NCBI GenBank assembly: GCA_023460935.1
Contig: JAEWOI010000022.1
Span: 71,378 to 135,377 of the forward strand
From: Actinomycetes bacterium
GTDB lineage: Bacteria > Actinomycetota > Actinomycetes > Propionibacteriales > Propionibacteriaceae
DNA: 64,000 bases
Reading direction: 5' to 3'
Shown: piece by piece, positions 24,190 to 32,873 of the stretch
Numbering within the stretch: the first letter of the stretch is position 1
How the letters are laid out: the number at the start of each line of letters is the position of its first letter
Notes under the pieces: generated by a model
Databases searched by the model: none
Seen by the model: only the letters and a program-made list of their open reading frames with translations
What the model was told of the DNA's origin: nothing
Position numbers and translations under genes: made by a program

Positions 24190-25122
24190 ATGACGATCAC
24201 TCCCCCGTCCGCTCCACGACGGGTCAGCTTCGAGGAGCCTGAGTTCGGCAGCCCCGAGGAAGTCCGACCGGACGACCTCGACTTCCATGTTCCACGTGAA
24301 ACATCACTCCCCCGGCCTGTCCGCACCCGCACCCTCGTGATCGCCAACCAGAAGGGCGGCGTGGGCAAGACCACCACCGCGGTGAACCTCGCCACGGCAC
24401 TCGCGCTGGGCGGCCTGAGCGTCCTTGTGATCGACCTGGATCCGCAGGGCAACGCGTCCACAGCCCTCGGGGTGGACCACAACGAGGGTGTCCAGGGCAC
24501 CTACGAGGTGCTCACCGCGAACTCGCCCATCGAAAGCCTGATCAAGCCGTCCCCGGAGGCGGACGGGTTGTGGGTCCTCCCCGCCACCATCGACCTTGCT
24601 GGGGCTGAGATCGGGCTGGTCAGCACGCCCGCGCGGGAGAGCCGGCTGCTGCACGCACTCCGCAAGTTCAACGCCAAGTACCGCCCCGACTACGTGCTCA
24701 TCGACTGCCCGCCGTCATTGGGGCTGCTCACCTTGAACGCCCTGGTCGCGGCGGAGGAGATCCTGATTCCCATCCAGTGCGAGTACTACGCGCTGGAGGG
24801 GGTCTCGCAGCTCCTGCGCACCATCAACCTCGTCAAGGGGTCGATGAACGACCAGCTCTACCTCTCCACGGTGCTGCTCACGATGTACGACGGACGAACC
24901 CGGCTGGCCGCCCAGGTGGCGGCGGAGGTGCGCCAGCACTTCCCGAAGGAGACCCTCCGGGCGGCCATCCCGCGCTCGGTGCGGGTGTCGGAGGCGCCCA
25001 GCTACGGTCAGTCCGTGCTCACCTACCACGCCGCTTCTGCCGGCGCCCAGGCCTACTTCGAGGCCGCCACCGAACTGGCCGAGCGCGGCGCGGCCCTCGA
25101 CGATGAGGAGAAGTCGGCATGA
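24190..25122 (+). CDS. parA: Chromosome partitioning ATPase ParA (Soj)
   Basis: 310 residues. The deviant Walker A motif is K-G-G-V-G-K-T-T at about 55-62; D-L-D-P-Q-G-N and a later P-P-S-L-G-L-L-T-L-N-A-L follow. ATP-dependent dimers bind DNA nonspecifically and move ParB-parS complexes. The ~48-residue N-terminal extension before the Walker motif includes H-V-P-R-E-T, encoded by a second parS site. ATG 24190 has AGGAG 5 nt upstream. It overlaps parB by 4 bp. Confidence 0.96.
   Translation: MTITPPSAPRRVSFEEPEFGSPEEVRPDDLDFHVPRETSLPRPVRTRTLVIANQKGGVGKTTTAVNLATALALGGLSVLVIDLDPQGNASTALGVDHNEGVQGTYEVLTANSPIESLIKPSPEADGLWVLPATIDLAGAEIGLVSTPARESRLLHALRKFNAKYRPDYVLIDCPPSLGLLTLNALVAAEEILIPIQCEYYALEGVSQLLRTINLVKGSMNDQLYLSTVLLTMYDGRTRLAAQVAAEVRQHFPKETLRAAIPRSVRVSEAPSYGQSVLTYHAASAGAQAYFEAATELAERGAALDDEEKSA
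24288..24303. promoter_or_regulatory. parS: Second parS site, inside parA
   Basis: TGTTCCACGTGAAACA differs from the consensus at one position and sits in frame in the parA N-terminal extension. The two sites are 131 bp apart, so they form a small parS cluster at the par operon. Confidence 0.92.
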
Positions 25123-26024
25123 ACGCAGCCAGGGCGCGCACCGGACTGGGCCGGGGGCTGGGCGACCTGCTCCAGCGAACCGACCCGGAACTGGCACCGC
25201 AGGCCGGCAAGCCGGAGCCGGCCGACGGCGTCCCCGCCGGCGCGCGGTTCGCAGAGGTTCCGATCGCGGCGATCCGGCCGAACCCGAGGCAGCCCCGCAC
25301 GGTTTTCGACGAGGACGCGCTGGCCGAGCTGGTGGCCTCGATCTCCGAGGTCGGGCTGCTGCAGCCGGTGGTCGTGCGGCCCCTGGACGACGGGCGCTAC
25401 GAGCTGGTGATGGGGGAGCGCCGGCTGCGCGCGAGTCAACAAGCCGGTTTATCGACAATTCCGGCGATCGTGCGCCGGACCGAGGACGCCGACCTGCTCC
25501 GCGACGCCCTGCTGGAGAACCTGCACCGGGCGCAGCTCAATCCGCTCGAGGAGGCCGCCGCCTACCAGCAGATGCTGAGCGACTTCGACTGCACGCAGGA
25601 GGAGCTGTCGGTGCGGATCAAGCGGTCGCGCCCGCAGATCTCGAACACCATCCGCCTGCTGCAGCTGCCGGCGCCGGTACAGCGACGGGTTGCCGCGGGG
25701 GTACTCAGCGCAGGGCACGCCCGCGCGCTGCTGATGCTGCCGGACGCAGCGGCGATGGAGCACCTGGCCACACGGATTGTCGCGGAGGGGCTGTCGGTGC
25801 GGGCCGCTGAGGAGATCGTGGCCGTGGGGGAGCACGGCACCCGGCGGGCGCCCCGCTCCAACCGCCCGGCCGAGCTGTCAGCCACCGCCGCCGAACTGCA
25901 GCGCGAACTGGGCGAACGCCTCGACACCCGCGTAATGGTCAGCGAGGGCAGGAGCAAGGGCCGGATCGTGATCGAGTTCGCCGGAGAGGAGGACCTGGAG
26001 CGGATCGCCGGACTGTTGACCTAG
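25119..26024 (+). CDS. parB: Chromosome partitioning protein ParB (Spo0J)
   Basis: 301 residues. An N-terminal basic patch (R-T-G-L-G-R-G-L-G-D-L-L) is the ParA-interaction end. The CTP-binding ParB/Srx domain follows with I-R-P-N-P-R-Q-P-R and G-E-R-R-L-R-A, then the E-N-L-H-R-A-Q-L-N-P-L-E-E-A box and a helix-turn-helix that reads parS. The C-terminal dimerisation domain ends the protein. ATG 25119 overlaps the parA stop. Codons around 105-114 (25433-25462) are AT-rich and include a TTA leucine codon, rare in such genomes. Confidence 0.96.
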   Translation: MNAARARTGLGRGLGDLLQRTDPELAPQAGKPEPADGVPAGARFAEVPIAAIRPNPRQPRTVFDEDALAELVASISEVGLLQPVVVRPLDDGRYELVMGERRLRASQQAGLSTIPAIVRRTEDADLLRDALLENLHRAQLNPLEEAAAYQQMLSDFDCTQEELSVRIKRSRPQISNTIRLLQLPAPVQRRVAAGVLSAGHARALLMLPDAAAMEHLATRIVAEGLSVRAAEEIVAVGEHGTRRAPRSNRPAELSATAAELQRELGERLDTRVMVSEGRSKGRIVIEFAGEEDLERIAGLLT

Positions 26025-26058
26025 CGACACAGCACTAAGTCGACAAAACGCTAGATGA

Positions 26059-26559
26059 CTACAGGCTCAGTTCGAGGTGCTCGACGTCGAACAACAGCCC
26101 GGGGTAGCTCGTCACGTCCAAACTGGCGAAGCCCAGCCGCCGGTACCACAGCGAGAGCCGCAGGTTCTGCGCAACGATCCCGATCCGGAGCCGCTGACCG
26201 CCTGCGGCGCGGGCGCGCCGGGCGGCTTCTGCGACCAGCGCCTCGCCATGGCCGCGGTTCCTCGCGTCCGGGGCGACCGCCAGGTGCCGGAGCTCCCAGG
26301 TGCCGGGCCGGGAGCGGGAAGCGAGCGCGAATGCGCAGCCGAGGATCGACGGGTCTGCCACGGCGAACAGGTCTGCCGGCCTGGCCACCACCCGGGCCAG
26401 GTCGGCCGGGCCCCAGAAGGCCGGATTGCTCGGTGTGTTCTCCCTGGTGATGCCGAACTGCGCGGTCTCGGTGGCGAACGCCTCGTTCAGCACCCGCAAG
26501 CACTCCGCGTGGCGTTCCGGACCGACGTCCACGATCCGCGGGGCGGCTTCAGCCGGCAT
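26059..26559 (-). CDS. GNAT-family N-acetyltransferase
   Basis: 166 residues with the GNAT acetyl-CoA pocket: E-L-R-H-L-A-V-A-P-D-A-R-N-R-G-H-G-E-A-L near residues 88-107, then R-I-G-I-V-A-Q-N-L-R and W-Y-R-R-L-G-F. The substrate cannot be told. It is convergent with parB; the 34-bp gap between them shows no strong hairpin. Its start overlaps the 3' end of the DUF3817 gene by 11 bp, so it is the distal gene of a small operon. Confidence 0.88.
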   Translation of the reverse strand: MPAEAAPRIVDVGPERHAECLRVLNEAFATETAQFGITRENTPSNPAFWGPADLARVVARPADLFAVADPSILGCAFALASRSRPGTWELRHLAVAPDARNRGHGEALVAEAARRARAAGGQRLRIGIVAQNLRLSLWYRRLGFASLDVTSYPGLLFDVEHLELSL

Positions 26560-26929
26560 CTGCCGCCTCGGCCAGCCGCATCCGCTCCTGCACGTCCTTG
26601 CGCGCGGAGTGTTCCGCCCAGAACGAGAGGAACGGCACTGTGCCGGCCAGCGCGATCACGATCAGCCGGCCCCAGGGCCAGTGCACCCGTCGGCCGAGGT
26701 CGTAGGCCGTGGCCAGCAGCACCATGTACAGCCAGCCGTGGGGGACACCGGTCCAGGTGACCACCGCGCCGTTGTCTGCGAAGTACTTCAACGGCATCCC
26801 AACGACCACCAGCACCACCAGCAGCGCGCCGACGAGGTAGGCCATGATCCGGTAGCGCAACAATGCGCCGCGGATGCCTGGCACCTGCTCCGCCTTCAGC
26901 TCGGGAACGGCCTGTACCGGTGAACTCAT
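26549..26929 (-). CDS. DUF3817 integral membrane protein
   Basis: 126 residues with three predicted hydrophobic helices (I-M-A-Y-L-V-G-A-L-L-V-V-L-V-V-V-G region; G-W-L-Y-M-V-L-L-A-T-A-Y-D-L; L-I-V-I-A-L-A-G-T-V-P-F-L). The E-H.. tail W-A-E-H-S-A-R-K-D-V is typical of the family. ATG 26929 has GGAGGA upstream and overlaps the SURF1-like gene stop by 4 bp. DUF3817 proteins often accompany respiratory or haem-related genes; no role is established. Confidence 0.85.
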   Translation of the reverse strand: MSSPVQAVPELKAEQVPGIRGALLRYRIMAYLVGALLVVLVVVGMPLKYFADNGAVVTWTGVPHGWLYMVLLATAYDLGRRVHWPWGRLIVIALAGTVPFLSFWAEHSARKDVQERMRLAEAADAG

Positions 26930-27639
26930 TCTTCCTCCTGCGCCGACAGCGTACCCAGCCCGCCGCTGCGGCCGATCGCCTGCACGAACCGCACCGTCAT
27001 GAAAGCTGCGAAGCCGGCGAAGACCCACCACTGCAGCGCGTAACCGGCGTTCTGTACCGAGCCCTCGCCGGTGGGCAGGACCACCTCGGCCGCGCCCAGG
27101 CCCTGCGCCGCCGAGACCGCCGCGGGCAGTGTGACGAAGCCGGGCAGCAGCTGCTGTGGCCAGGCCTGGGCCAGCAACGGCAGCCGCACCGAGCCCAGCA
27201 CCCCGTCCTGGGTGGCGTGCTCCGCGCCCGGTTCGGACGGCAGGAAGATCCCGCCCTGCTCCAGCTCTCCTGCCGGCGGGGGCGGCGCCGTGGCCTCCGG
27301 CCCGGGAAGGGTGCCCCGCACCACCGGCAGGACCCGGCCGTCGCCGACCTCCAGCGCCGAAACCAGCCGGACCACGCCGTCCTCGCCGACCACCAGGGCC
27401 TGCTGGTCCGGCAGGTAGGTACCGGTCACCGTGACCTGGCGGCCGTAGACGTCACCGACGCTGCCGTCGGCCCCGACGTGCTCCAGCAGCGGCAGGGCCG
27501 GCATCGCCGCCCGGGCCTGCGCCGACTCGTTCTCCCGATCCTCGAAGACCCGCATCTGCCACAGGCCCAGCACCAGCATCGCAACTGTCACCGCAGCGCC
27601 CAGCACGGCCACCAGCACCTGCCTGGCACGGACGCCCAT
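26926..27639 (-). CDS. SURF1 family protein
   Basis: About 237 residues: an N-terminal transmembrane helix (L-V-A-V-L-G-A-A-V-T-V-A-M-L-V-L-G-L-W-Q), then the extracytoplasmic SURF1 domain, and a second helix near the C-terminus (Q-W-W-V-F-A-G-F-A-A-F). G-L-W-Q-M-R and V-T-V-T-G-T-Y are family patterns. SURF1 helps assemble haem-copper cytochrome oxidase, implying aerobic respiration. ATG 27639 lies 8 nt after the ddl stop; a longer start inside ddl is possible but unsupported. Confidence 0.82.
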   Translation of the reverse strand: MGVRARQVLVAVLGAAVTVAMLVLGLWQMRVFEDRENESAQARAAMPALPLLEHVGADGSVGDVYGRQVTVTGTYLPDQQALVVGEDGVVRLVSALEVGDGRVLPVVRGTLPGPEATAPPPPAGELEQGGIFLPSEPGAEHATQDGVLGSVRLPLLAQAWPQQLLPGFVTLPAAVSAAQGLGAAEVVLPTGEGSVQNAGYALQWWVFAGFAAFMTVRFVQAIGRSGGLGTLSAQEEE

Positions 27640-27647
27640 CTGCGGGA

Positions 27648-28613
27648 TCAGCCCGCGTGGCGCGACCAGGCGTGATCCACCAGCCGCGCGCACAACAGCC
27701 CGAAGTCGTGGCCTGCGGCCTCCGCAGCCTGGGGCAGCAACGAGGTCTCGGTCATGCCCGGGGCAGAGTTCGTCTCCAGGATCACCGGAGTGCCGTCGGG
27801 CCGCACGATGATGTCGGCGCGGGACAGGTCACGCAGCCCCAGCACCCGGTGGGCGGCCATCGCCAGCTCGGCGCACGCCAGCGACGCCTCCTCACCGAGG
27901 GTGGCCGGCACGATGAACCGGGTCTCCCCGGCGGTGTAACGGGCGGTGTAGTCGTAGATGCCGGAGTTCGGCCGGATCTCCACGGCCGGCAGCGCGGTGA
28001 GCTCACCGTCCAGCTCCAGGACGGTGACCGCCACCTCCGTACCCTCGATGAACTCCTCGACCACGGCGAGGTCGCCGTAGGAGTAGGCGCCCACCATGGC
28101 GGAGGGCAGCTCCTGCACGGCGTCGACCCGCGTGCAGCCGAGTGCCGATCCGCCCCGGGCCGGCTTGACCATCATGGGGAAGCCGATCCGCTCCCCGAGC
28201 GCCTCGACGAGCGCTGCGGCGCCCAGCTCCCGGAACATGTCGTGCGGAAGCGCTGAGGCCCGCGGCGTGGCCAGGCCGGCCTGCGCGAGGAGCGGTCCGC
28301 CGACCGCCTTGTTGAACGACCGCCGGCATGCCGCCGGCTCGGAACCGACATAGGCCACCCCGAGCAGGCTCAGCACCTGCTGCAGGCCGCCGTCCTCGCC
28401 CACCCCGCCGTGGAGCACGGGGAACGCGACCGGGTCGGTCAGCCCGCGCAGCAGGTCGATCAGGTCGGGGGTCAGGTCGGACTCGATCACCTCCCGGCCC
28501 TGGTCGCGCAGGGCCTGCGCCACGCGCCGGCCCGAGCGCAGCGAGACGTCGCGTTCGTGGGAGAGCCCGCCGGCGAGCACGACGATCGGGCCATGGGATC
28601 GGATGTCGGTCAT
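27648..28613 (-). CDS. ddl: D-alanine--D-alanine ligase (ATP-grasp)
   Basis: 321 residues of the ATP-grasp ligase that makes the D-Ala-D-Ala dipeptide for peptidoglycan. Visible are V-L-A-G-G-L-S-H-E-R-D-V-S-L-R-S-G-R near the N-terminus, H-G-G-V-G-E-D-G, P-M-M-V-K-P-A-R-G-G-S-A-L-G and the Mg-binding end L-E-T-N-S-A-P-G-M-T. The usual P-x-H-G-x-x-G-E-D reads V-L-H-G-G-V-G-E-D, so it is ligase-like in all key positions. The start has AGGGGAC upstream. It lies between an aminotransferase gene and SURF1; it may be one of several ATP-grasp ligases in the genome. Confidence 0.88.
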   Translation of the reverse strand: MTDIRSHGPIVVLAGGLSHERDVSLRSGRRVAQALRDQGREVIESDLTPDLIDLLRGLTDPVAFPVLHGGVGEDGGLQQVLSLLGVAYVGSEPAACRRSFNKAVGGPLLAQAGLATPRASALPHDMFRELGAAALVEALGERIGFPMMVKPARGGSALGCTRVDAVQELPSAMVGAYSYGDLAVVEEFIEGTEVAVTVLELDGELTALPAVEIRPNSGIYDYTARYTAGETRFIVPATLGEEASLACAELAMAAHRVLGLRDLSRADIIVRPDGTPVILETNSAPGMTETSLLPQAAEAAGHDFGLLCARLVDHAWSRHAG

Positions 28614-28622
28614 GTCTGTCCC

Positions 28623-29939
28623 CTAGTTGGTGTCCGGAGCCGGTCCGGTGGTGAGGTCGAGGTGCCGCGGGCTGCCGGCGCCGAGCCCGAAGGTGCGGTG
28701 CATCTCCTGCTCCTTCGCGAGCACCTCACCGAGCCGGCGGGTGCCCTCGAAGATGCGTTCGGGAGTGGGGAAGCAGAACGACAGCCGCATGTTGCGGCTG
28801 CCCAGGCCGTCCGCGTAGAAGGCCGTGCCGGGGGTGTAGGCGACGCGGGCGGTGACGGCCCTGGGCAGCATCGCCTGCGAGTCCAGGCCCTCGGGCAGGG
28901 TCACCCAGACGAAGAAGCCGCCGTTGGGGACGGTCCAGGTCGTGCCCTGCGGCATGTGCTCGGCCAGGCCGGCGAGCATGGCGTCGCGACGCTCCCGGTA
29001 CATGTCGCGGTAGGTGACGATCTGGCCCCGCCAGTCGAACTGGTCCAGGTAGCTGGCGATGGCGAACTGGCTGAACACCGGCGGGCAGAGCGTCGCGGCC
29101 TCCTGGGTGAGCACGAGCTTCTCCCGGACGGCGTGCGGTGCGAGCGCCCAACCGACGCGGAAGCCGGGGGCGAAGATCTTGGAGAACGAGCCGAGGTAGA
29201 TGACGTTCTCGGCATCGATCGAGCGCAGCGCCGGTAGTGGTTCGGACTCGAGCGTGAGCAGGCCGTACGGGTTGTCCTCGATCACCAGCAGGCCGTGCTC
29301 AGCCGCGATCTCGACGATGGCGTGGCGGCGTTCCAGCGTCTGGCTCACGCCCGTCGGGTTCTGGAAGTTCGGGATCGTGTAGAGGAACTTGACCTGTCGC
29401 CCGGCGGCCTTCAGGCTCACCAGCGCGCCGCGCAGGGCCACCGGGTCGATGCCGTGCTCGTCCATGGCGACGTGGACCACCTGGCACTGGTAGGCCCGGA
29501 AGGTGCCAAGGGCGCCGACGTAGCTCGGCCCCTCGGCCAGCACCACGTCACCGGGATCGCAGAACACACGTGTGACCAGGTCGAGGGCCTGCTGGGAGCC
29601 GCAGGAGACCACCACGTCGTCAGCGTGGGCGTGGATGTGCTCCTCGGCCATCACCTCCACGATCTTCTCGCGCATGAACGGCTCGCCCTGGCCGGAGCCG
29701 TACTGCATGGCCTGGGTGCCGCGCTCGCTGATCAGCCGGTCGACCGCGGCACCCAGCGCCTCCCGCGGGAGGTCGGCGATGTTCGGCATGCCGCCAGCGA
29801 GGGAGACCACCTCTGGACGGTTGGCTACGGCGAACAGGGCGCGGACGGCGGAGACCGTCAGCCCGTGGGTTCGCTCGGCGTACGCGTCGATGTAGGGGTC
29901 CAGCCGCGAATCGCGGCGGGCCGGCTCTGGCAGGCTCAC
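28623..29939 (-). CDS. PLP-dependent aminotransferase, class I (2-aminoadipate/LysN-like)
   Basis: About 438 residues of fold-type I. The cofactor lysine is in G-S-F-S-K-I-F-A-P-G-F-R; Y-T-I-P-N-F-Q-N-P-T-G and S-C-G-S-Q-Q-A-L-D-L are family signatures. There is no MocR-type helix-turn-helix. GTG 29939 starts V-S-L-P-E-P-A-R-R-D; CAGTCT lies exactly 6 nt upstream and may be a weak leaderless -10. The substrate is probably an aliphatic or aromatic amino acid. It is co-oriented with ddl (9-bp gap), which suggests an amino-acid or cell-wall role, not proven. Confidence 0.87.
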   Translation of the reverse strand: MSLPEPARRDSRLDPYIDAYAERTHGLTVSAVRALFAVANRPEVVSLAGGMPNIADLPREALGAAVDRLISERGTQAMQYGSGQGEPFMREKIVEVMAEEHIHAHADDVVVSCGSQQALDLVTRVFCDPGDVVLAEGPSYVGALGTFRAYQCQVVHVAMDEHGIDPVALRGALVSLKAAGRQVKFLYTIPNFQNPTGVSQTLERRHAIVEIAAEHGLLVIEDNPYGLLTLESEPLPALRSIDAENVIYLGSFSKIFAPGFRVGWALAPHAVREKLVLTQEAATLCPPVFSQFAIASYLDQFDWRGQIVTYRDMYRERRDAMLAGLAEHMPQGTTWTVPNGGFFVWVTLPEGLDSQAMLPRAVTARVAYTPGTAFYADGLGSRNMRLSFCFPTPERIFEGTRRLGEVLAKEQEMHRTFGLGAGSPRHLDLTTGPAPDTN

Positions 29940-30018
29940 CGCACCAGACTGCCGCACGGCGGGCCTAGGATGAAAACCGACCCACCCGCCGGGTGGACAC
30001 GACCAGCGCGGAGGTGGC

Positions 30019-30564
30019 ATGCCGAGGCTATCGATGGTGACGCTGGCCGAACTGCCGGCGCTCGCGTGCCCGTACTGCGGCCGCAGGGTGCCGGCGGACA
30101 CGCCGTGGGCGGCTTCGGCCGCGACCCTGTGGGGCTGGTGCGGGGTGAAGCTGACCGTGGCCGGCGAGGTGTCCGGCCTGCTGCTGCTCGGCCCGCTGGA
30201 GTCTCCCGGCCAGGCCATGCTGGCCGGCGTCTGGGTTCGCCCCGAGTCGGTCGGTTCGGGTTACGGCCGCCAGCTCGTGCAGACCGCTGCCGCAGGGCTG
30301 GTGGAACAGAAGGCCCGCGTGATCGTGGCCAGGGCCAGCCGGAACCACGTCCGCTGCGAGGCCCCGCCGCGGGAGTTCCTGCGGGCCGTCGGCTTCACCC
30401 GCGGCCGGGAGGACCGGCTGTGGCGCCTCGACCTCGACCGCGCCGTGGTGGGGGAGCGCAGCGTCGTGCGCAACGCCTTCGAGCGGTTCTGGGAGTCACT
30501 GCGCCCGGTGACCCCGCCGGAACCTGCCGGCGGCGCCATCTCCGGGCGGGTGCACCGGGTCTGA
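30019..30564 (+). CDS. GNAT-like acetyltransferase with N-terminal Cys motif
   Basis: 181 residues. The N-terminus has C-P-Y-C-G-R-R and a later W-C-G, resembling a degenerate zinc ribbon. The core (G-V-W-V-R-P-E-S-V-G-S-G-Y-G-R-Q-L-V-Q) is a GNAT acetyl-CoA loop. The protein therefore seems to be a small acetyltransferase with a metal-binding or redox-sensitive N-terminus. GGAGG lies before ATG 30019. It is divergent from the aminotransferase and convergent with trxA; the substrate is unknown. Confidence 0.72.
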   Translation: MPRLSMVTLAELPALACPYCGRRVPADTPWAASAATLWGWCGVKLTVAGEVSGLLLLGPLESPGQAMLAGVWVRPESVGSGYGRQLVQTAAAGLVEQKARVIVARASRNHVRCEAPPREFLRAVGFTRGREDRLWRLDLDRAVVGERSVVRNAFERFWESLRPVTPPEPAGGAISGRVHRV

Positions 30565-30583
30565 GCCCGGCGCGTGCGGTCAC

Positions 30584-30907
30584 TCAGAGGTACTCGTCGA
30601 TCGCCTTCAGCAGGACCGACTTCGGCTTGGCCCCGGTGAAGGACTTCACCACCTCGCCGCCGACGAAGATCTGGATCGTCGGCAGGCTGAGCACGCCCTG
30701 CTGGGTGGGCACCTGGGTGCTGGTGTTGGTGTCCATCTTCAGGAACGTGATCTTGTCGCCGTAGTCTCGGGCGAGTTCCTCGATGATCGGCGACAGCTGC
30801 TTGCACGGGGCGCACCAGTCGGCCCAGTAGTCGATCAGGACCGGCTTGGCTGACTTCAGCACGAGGTCGTTGAAGCTGGCGTCGGTGACATCGGCGACGG
30901 TGGCCAT
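30584..30907 (-). CDS. trxA: Thioredoxin
   Basis: 107 residues with the complete thioredoxin fold and the active-site W-C-A-P-C-K. The cis-proline loop V-L-S-L-P-T-I-Q-I-F is intact. It reduces disulfides using electrons from the thioredoxin reductase encoded 34 bp upstream, with which it forms an operon. ATG 30907 has AGAAGGAG upstream. Confidence 0.97.
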   Translation of the reverse strand: MATVADVTDASFNDLVLKSAKPVLIDYWADWCAPCKQLSPIIEELARDYGDKITFLKMDTNTSTQVPTQQGVLSLPTIQIFVGGEVVKSFTGAKPKSVLLKAIDEYL

Positions 30908-30941
30908 CTGTGGCTCCTTCTCGTAGTGGGCTGCCGGGCGA

Positions 30942-31913
30942 TCAGGCGGAAGCGCCGGCGGGAGTGAGGCTAGCTGCGGCGTCGGACAGTGCCGCCAGGT
31001 AACGTTCGGCGTCCAGGGCGGCCGCGCAGCCCGTCCCGGCCGCGGTGATCGCCTGCCGGTAGGTGTGGTCGACCAGGTCGCCGGCAGCGAACACTCCGGG
31101 CAGGTTGGTGCGGGTGCTGGGGGCGTCGACCACGACGTAGCCGGCAGCGTCCACCTCCACCTGGCCGCGGACGATCTCCGAACGGGGGTCGTGGCCGATG
31201 GCCACGAACAGCCCCTGCACGGGCAGCTCCCTCGCCTCGCCGGTGATGGTGTCGGTGAGGGTGAGCCCGGACAGCGCCGACTCGCCCTGCAGGTCGGTTA
31301 CCACCGAGTTCCAGGCGAAGCGGATCTTCGGGTCGGCCTTCGCGCGGTCGACCATGATCTTGGAGCCGCGCAGCTCGTCGCGGCGGTGCACCAGCGTGAC
31401 GCTGCGGGCGAAGCGGGTGAGGAACGTGGCCTCCTCCAGCGCGGAGTCGCCACCGCCGACCACGGCGATGTCCTTGTCGCGGAAGAAGAACCCGTCGCAG
31501 GTGGCGCACCAGGACACGCCCCGCCCGCTCAGCCGCTCCTCCGCCGGCAGGCCGAGCTTGCGGTAGCCCGAACCCATGGCGAGGATCACCGCGCGGGCGG
31601 CGTAGTCGTTGCCCTCGGCGTCGGTGACCGTCTTGACCTCGCCCACCAGGTCGACAGCGGTCACGTCGTCGGTGATGATCTCGGCGCCGAAGCGCTCGGC
31701 CTGCGCGCGCATCGCCAGCATCAGGTCAGGGCCCATGATGCCGTCGGTGAACCCGGGGTAGTTCTCCACCTCCGTGGTGTTCATCAGGGCACCACCGGCG
31801 GTCAGCGCGCCCTCGAAGACCAGCGGGTTCAGCCCGGCCCTGGCTGTGTAGATGGCCGCGGCGTAGCCGGAAGGGCCGGAGCCGATGATGATGACCTCAC
31901 GGATGTCGGACAT
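30942..31913 (-). CDS. trxB: Thioredoxin reductase
   Basis: 323 residues. It has the FAD motif G-S-G-P-S-G-Y-A-A-A-I-Y, the redox-active pair in W-C-A-T-C-D-G, the NADPH motif G-G-G-D-S-A-L-E-E-A and the C-terminal G-V-F-A-A-G-D. NADPH reduces thioredoxin through FAD and the two cysteines. In many actinobacteria sigM lies upstream; here a divergent methyltransferase gene begins 160 bp upstream. Confidence 0.97.
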   Translation of the reverse strand: MSDIREVIIIGSGPSGYAAAIYTARAGLNPLVFEGALTAGGALMNTTEVENYPGFTDGIMGPDLMLAMRAQAERFGAEIITDDVTAVDLVGEVKTVTDAEGNDYAARAVILAMGSGYRKLGLPAEERLSGRGVSWCATCDGFFFRDKDIAVVGGGDSALEEATFLTRFARSVTLVHRRDELRGSKIMVDRAKADPKIRFAWNSVVTDLQGESALSGLTLTDTITGEARELPVQGLFVAIGHDPRSEIVRGQVEVDAAGYVVVDAPSTRTNLPGVFAAGDLVDHTYRQAITAAGTGCAAALDAERYLAALSDAAASLTPAGASA

Positions 31914-32074
31914 GAACTTCCTCAGGGAGTCTCGGGTAGGTGCCCCAGTTTACGAGCACCCGGGTGCGACACCGCGCTAAACCAAGATCGGACCCGCGGC
32001 ATTCCCGCCCGGTGAGCGGGTCGGGCCTGCGAGCCCGTGGCCGGACAGGTGCGCGGCGCCGTAGCCTCGGCGGT

Positions 32075-32863
32075 ATGAATCCCCATGGCGCCGGAGCGGC
32101 CTGGCGCGGGGTGGCGGAAGCCTACGCACGCTCCTTCGCCGGGCAGTGCGCCCACACCGTCGCGCCGCTGGTCGACGCGCTCGGCGTCACCCCTCGCGGA
32201 GCCTGGCTCGACGTCGGCACCGGTGCCGGGGCGGTGGCGGCCCGGGCCGTCCGGCTGGGTTGGCAGGTCGTCGCAGCGGACCCGGCTGCGGACATGCTCC
32301 GCCTGGCCCGGAGTGCAGCTCCGGGCGCGGCGCTGGTCCGGACCGCGCTTCCCGACCTGCCGTTCGCCGACGGCTCGTTCACCGCGGTGAGCGCGAACTT
32401 CGTCCTCAACCACGTGCCGGACACGACGGCCGCCGTGACCGAACTGGCCCGGGTCACCGGCCCCGGCGGGCGGGTGGGAGTGACGGTCTGGCCGTCGGCG
32501 CCGTACCCGCTGCGCACGCTGTGGGACGAGGTGATCGCGGCGGCCGGCGTGGTCGCGCCCGGCGGCGAGCCCGCTCCGGGGACAGGCTCCCCCGAGGACC
32601 TCGCCGGCCTGCTGGCCAGCTGTGGGCTCTGGCCGGAACAGGCCTGGCTGCACACCTTCACCCACGTCGTCGATCCCGGCGTGTGGTGGAGCGGGGCCAC
32701 CGGCGGGGTGGCCCGCATCGGGCAGGTCTACCTCGGCCATGACGAGCGCGGTCGCGCAGCCCTTGCCTCGGCCTTCCACCGCTGCAGCGCGCGCTACCTC
32801 GGAACCGATGGCAGGCTCCGCCTGGCGGGCGCTGCCGTGGTGGCGGTTGCGGTGCGCGAATAG
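32075..32863 (+). CDS. Class I SAM-dependent methyltransferase
   Basis: 262 residues. A methyltransferase motif I (W-L-D-V-G-T-G-A-G-A-V-A) near residue 45 is followed by an acidic A-A-D-P-A-A-D-M-L loop and A-D-G-S-F-T-A-V-S-A-N-F motif. It belongs to the UbiE/Methyltransf_11 group; the acceptor is unknown. The start ATG 32075 follows TAGCCT (32062-32067) by 7 nt, so it is likely leaderless; I rejected an earlier open start at 31940. It is divergent from trxB. Confidence 0.85.
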   Translation: MNPHGAGAAWRGVAEAYARSFAGQCAHTVAPLVDALGVTPRGAWLDVGTGAGAVAARAVRLGWQVVAADPAADMLRLARSAAPGAALVRTALPDLPFADGSFTAVSANFVLNHVPDTTAAVTELARVTGPGGRVGVTVWPSAPYPLRTLWDEVIAAAGVVAPGGEPAPGTGSPEDLAGLLASCGLWPEQAWLHTFTHVVDPGVWWSGATGGVARIGQVYLGHDERGRAALASAFHRCSARYLGTDGRLRLAGAAVVAVAVRE

Positions 32864-32873
32864 GCTCACCAGC

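Noticed and set aside
26549..27031. DUF3817 protein with a 34-residue upstream extension
   Set aside because: GGAGGA before ATG 26929 and the 4-bp overlap with SURF1 fix the start; the extension lies inside the SURF1 gene in another frame.
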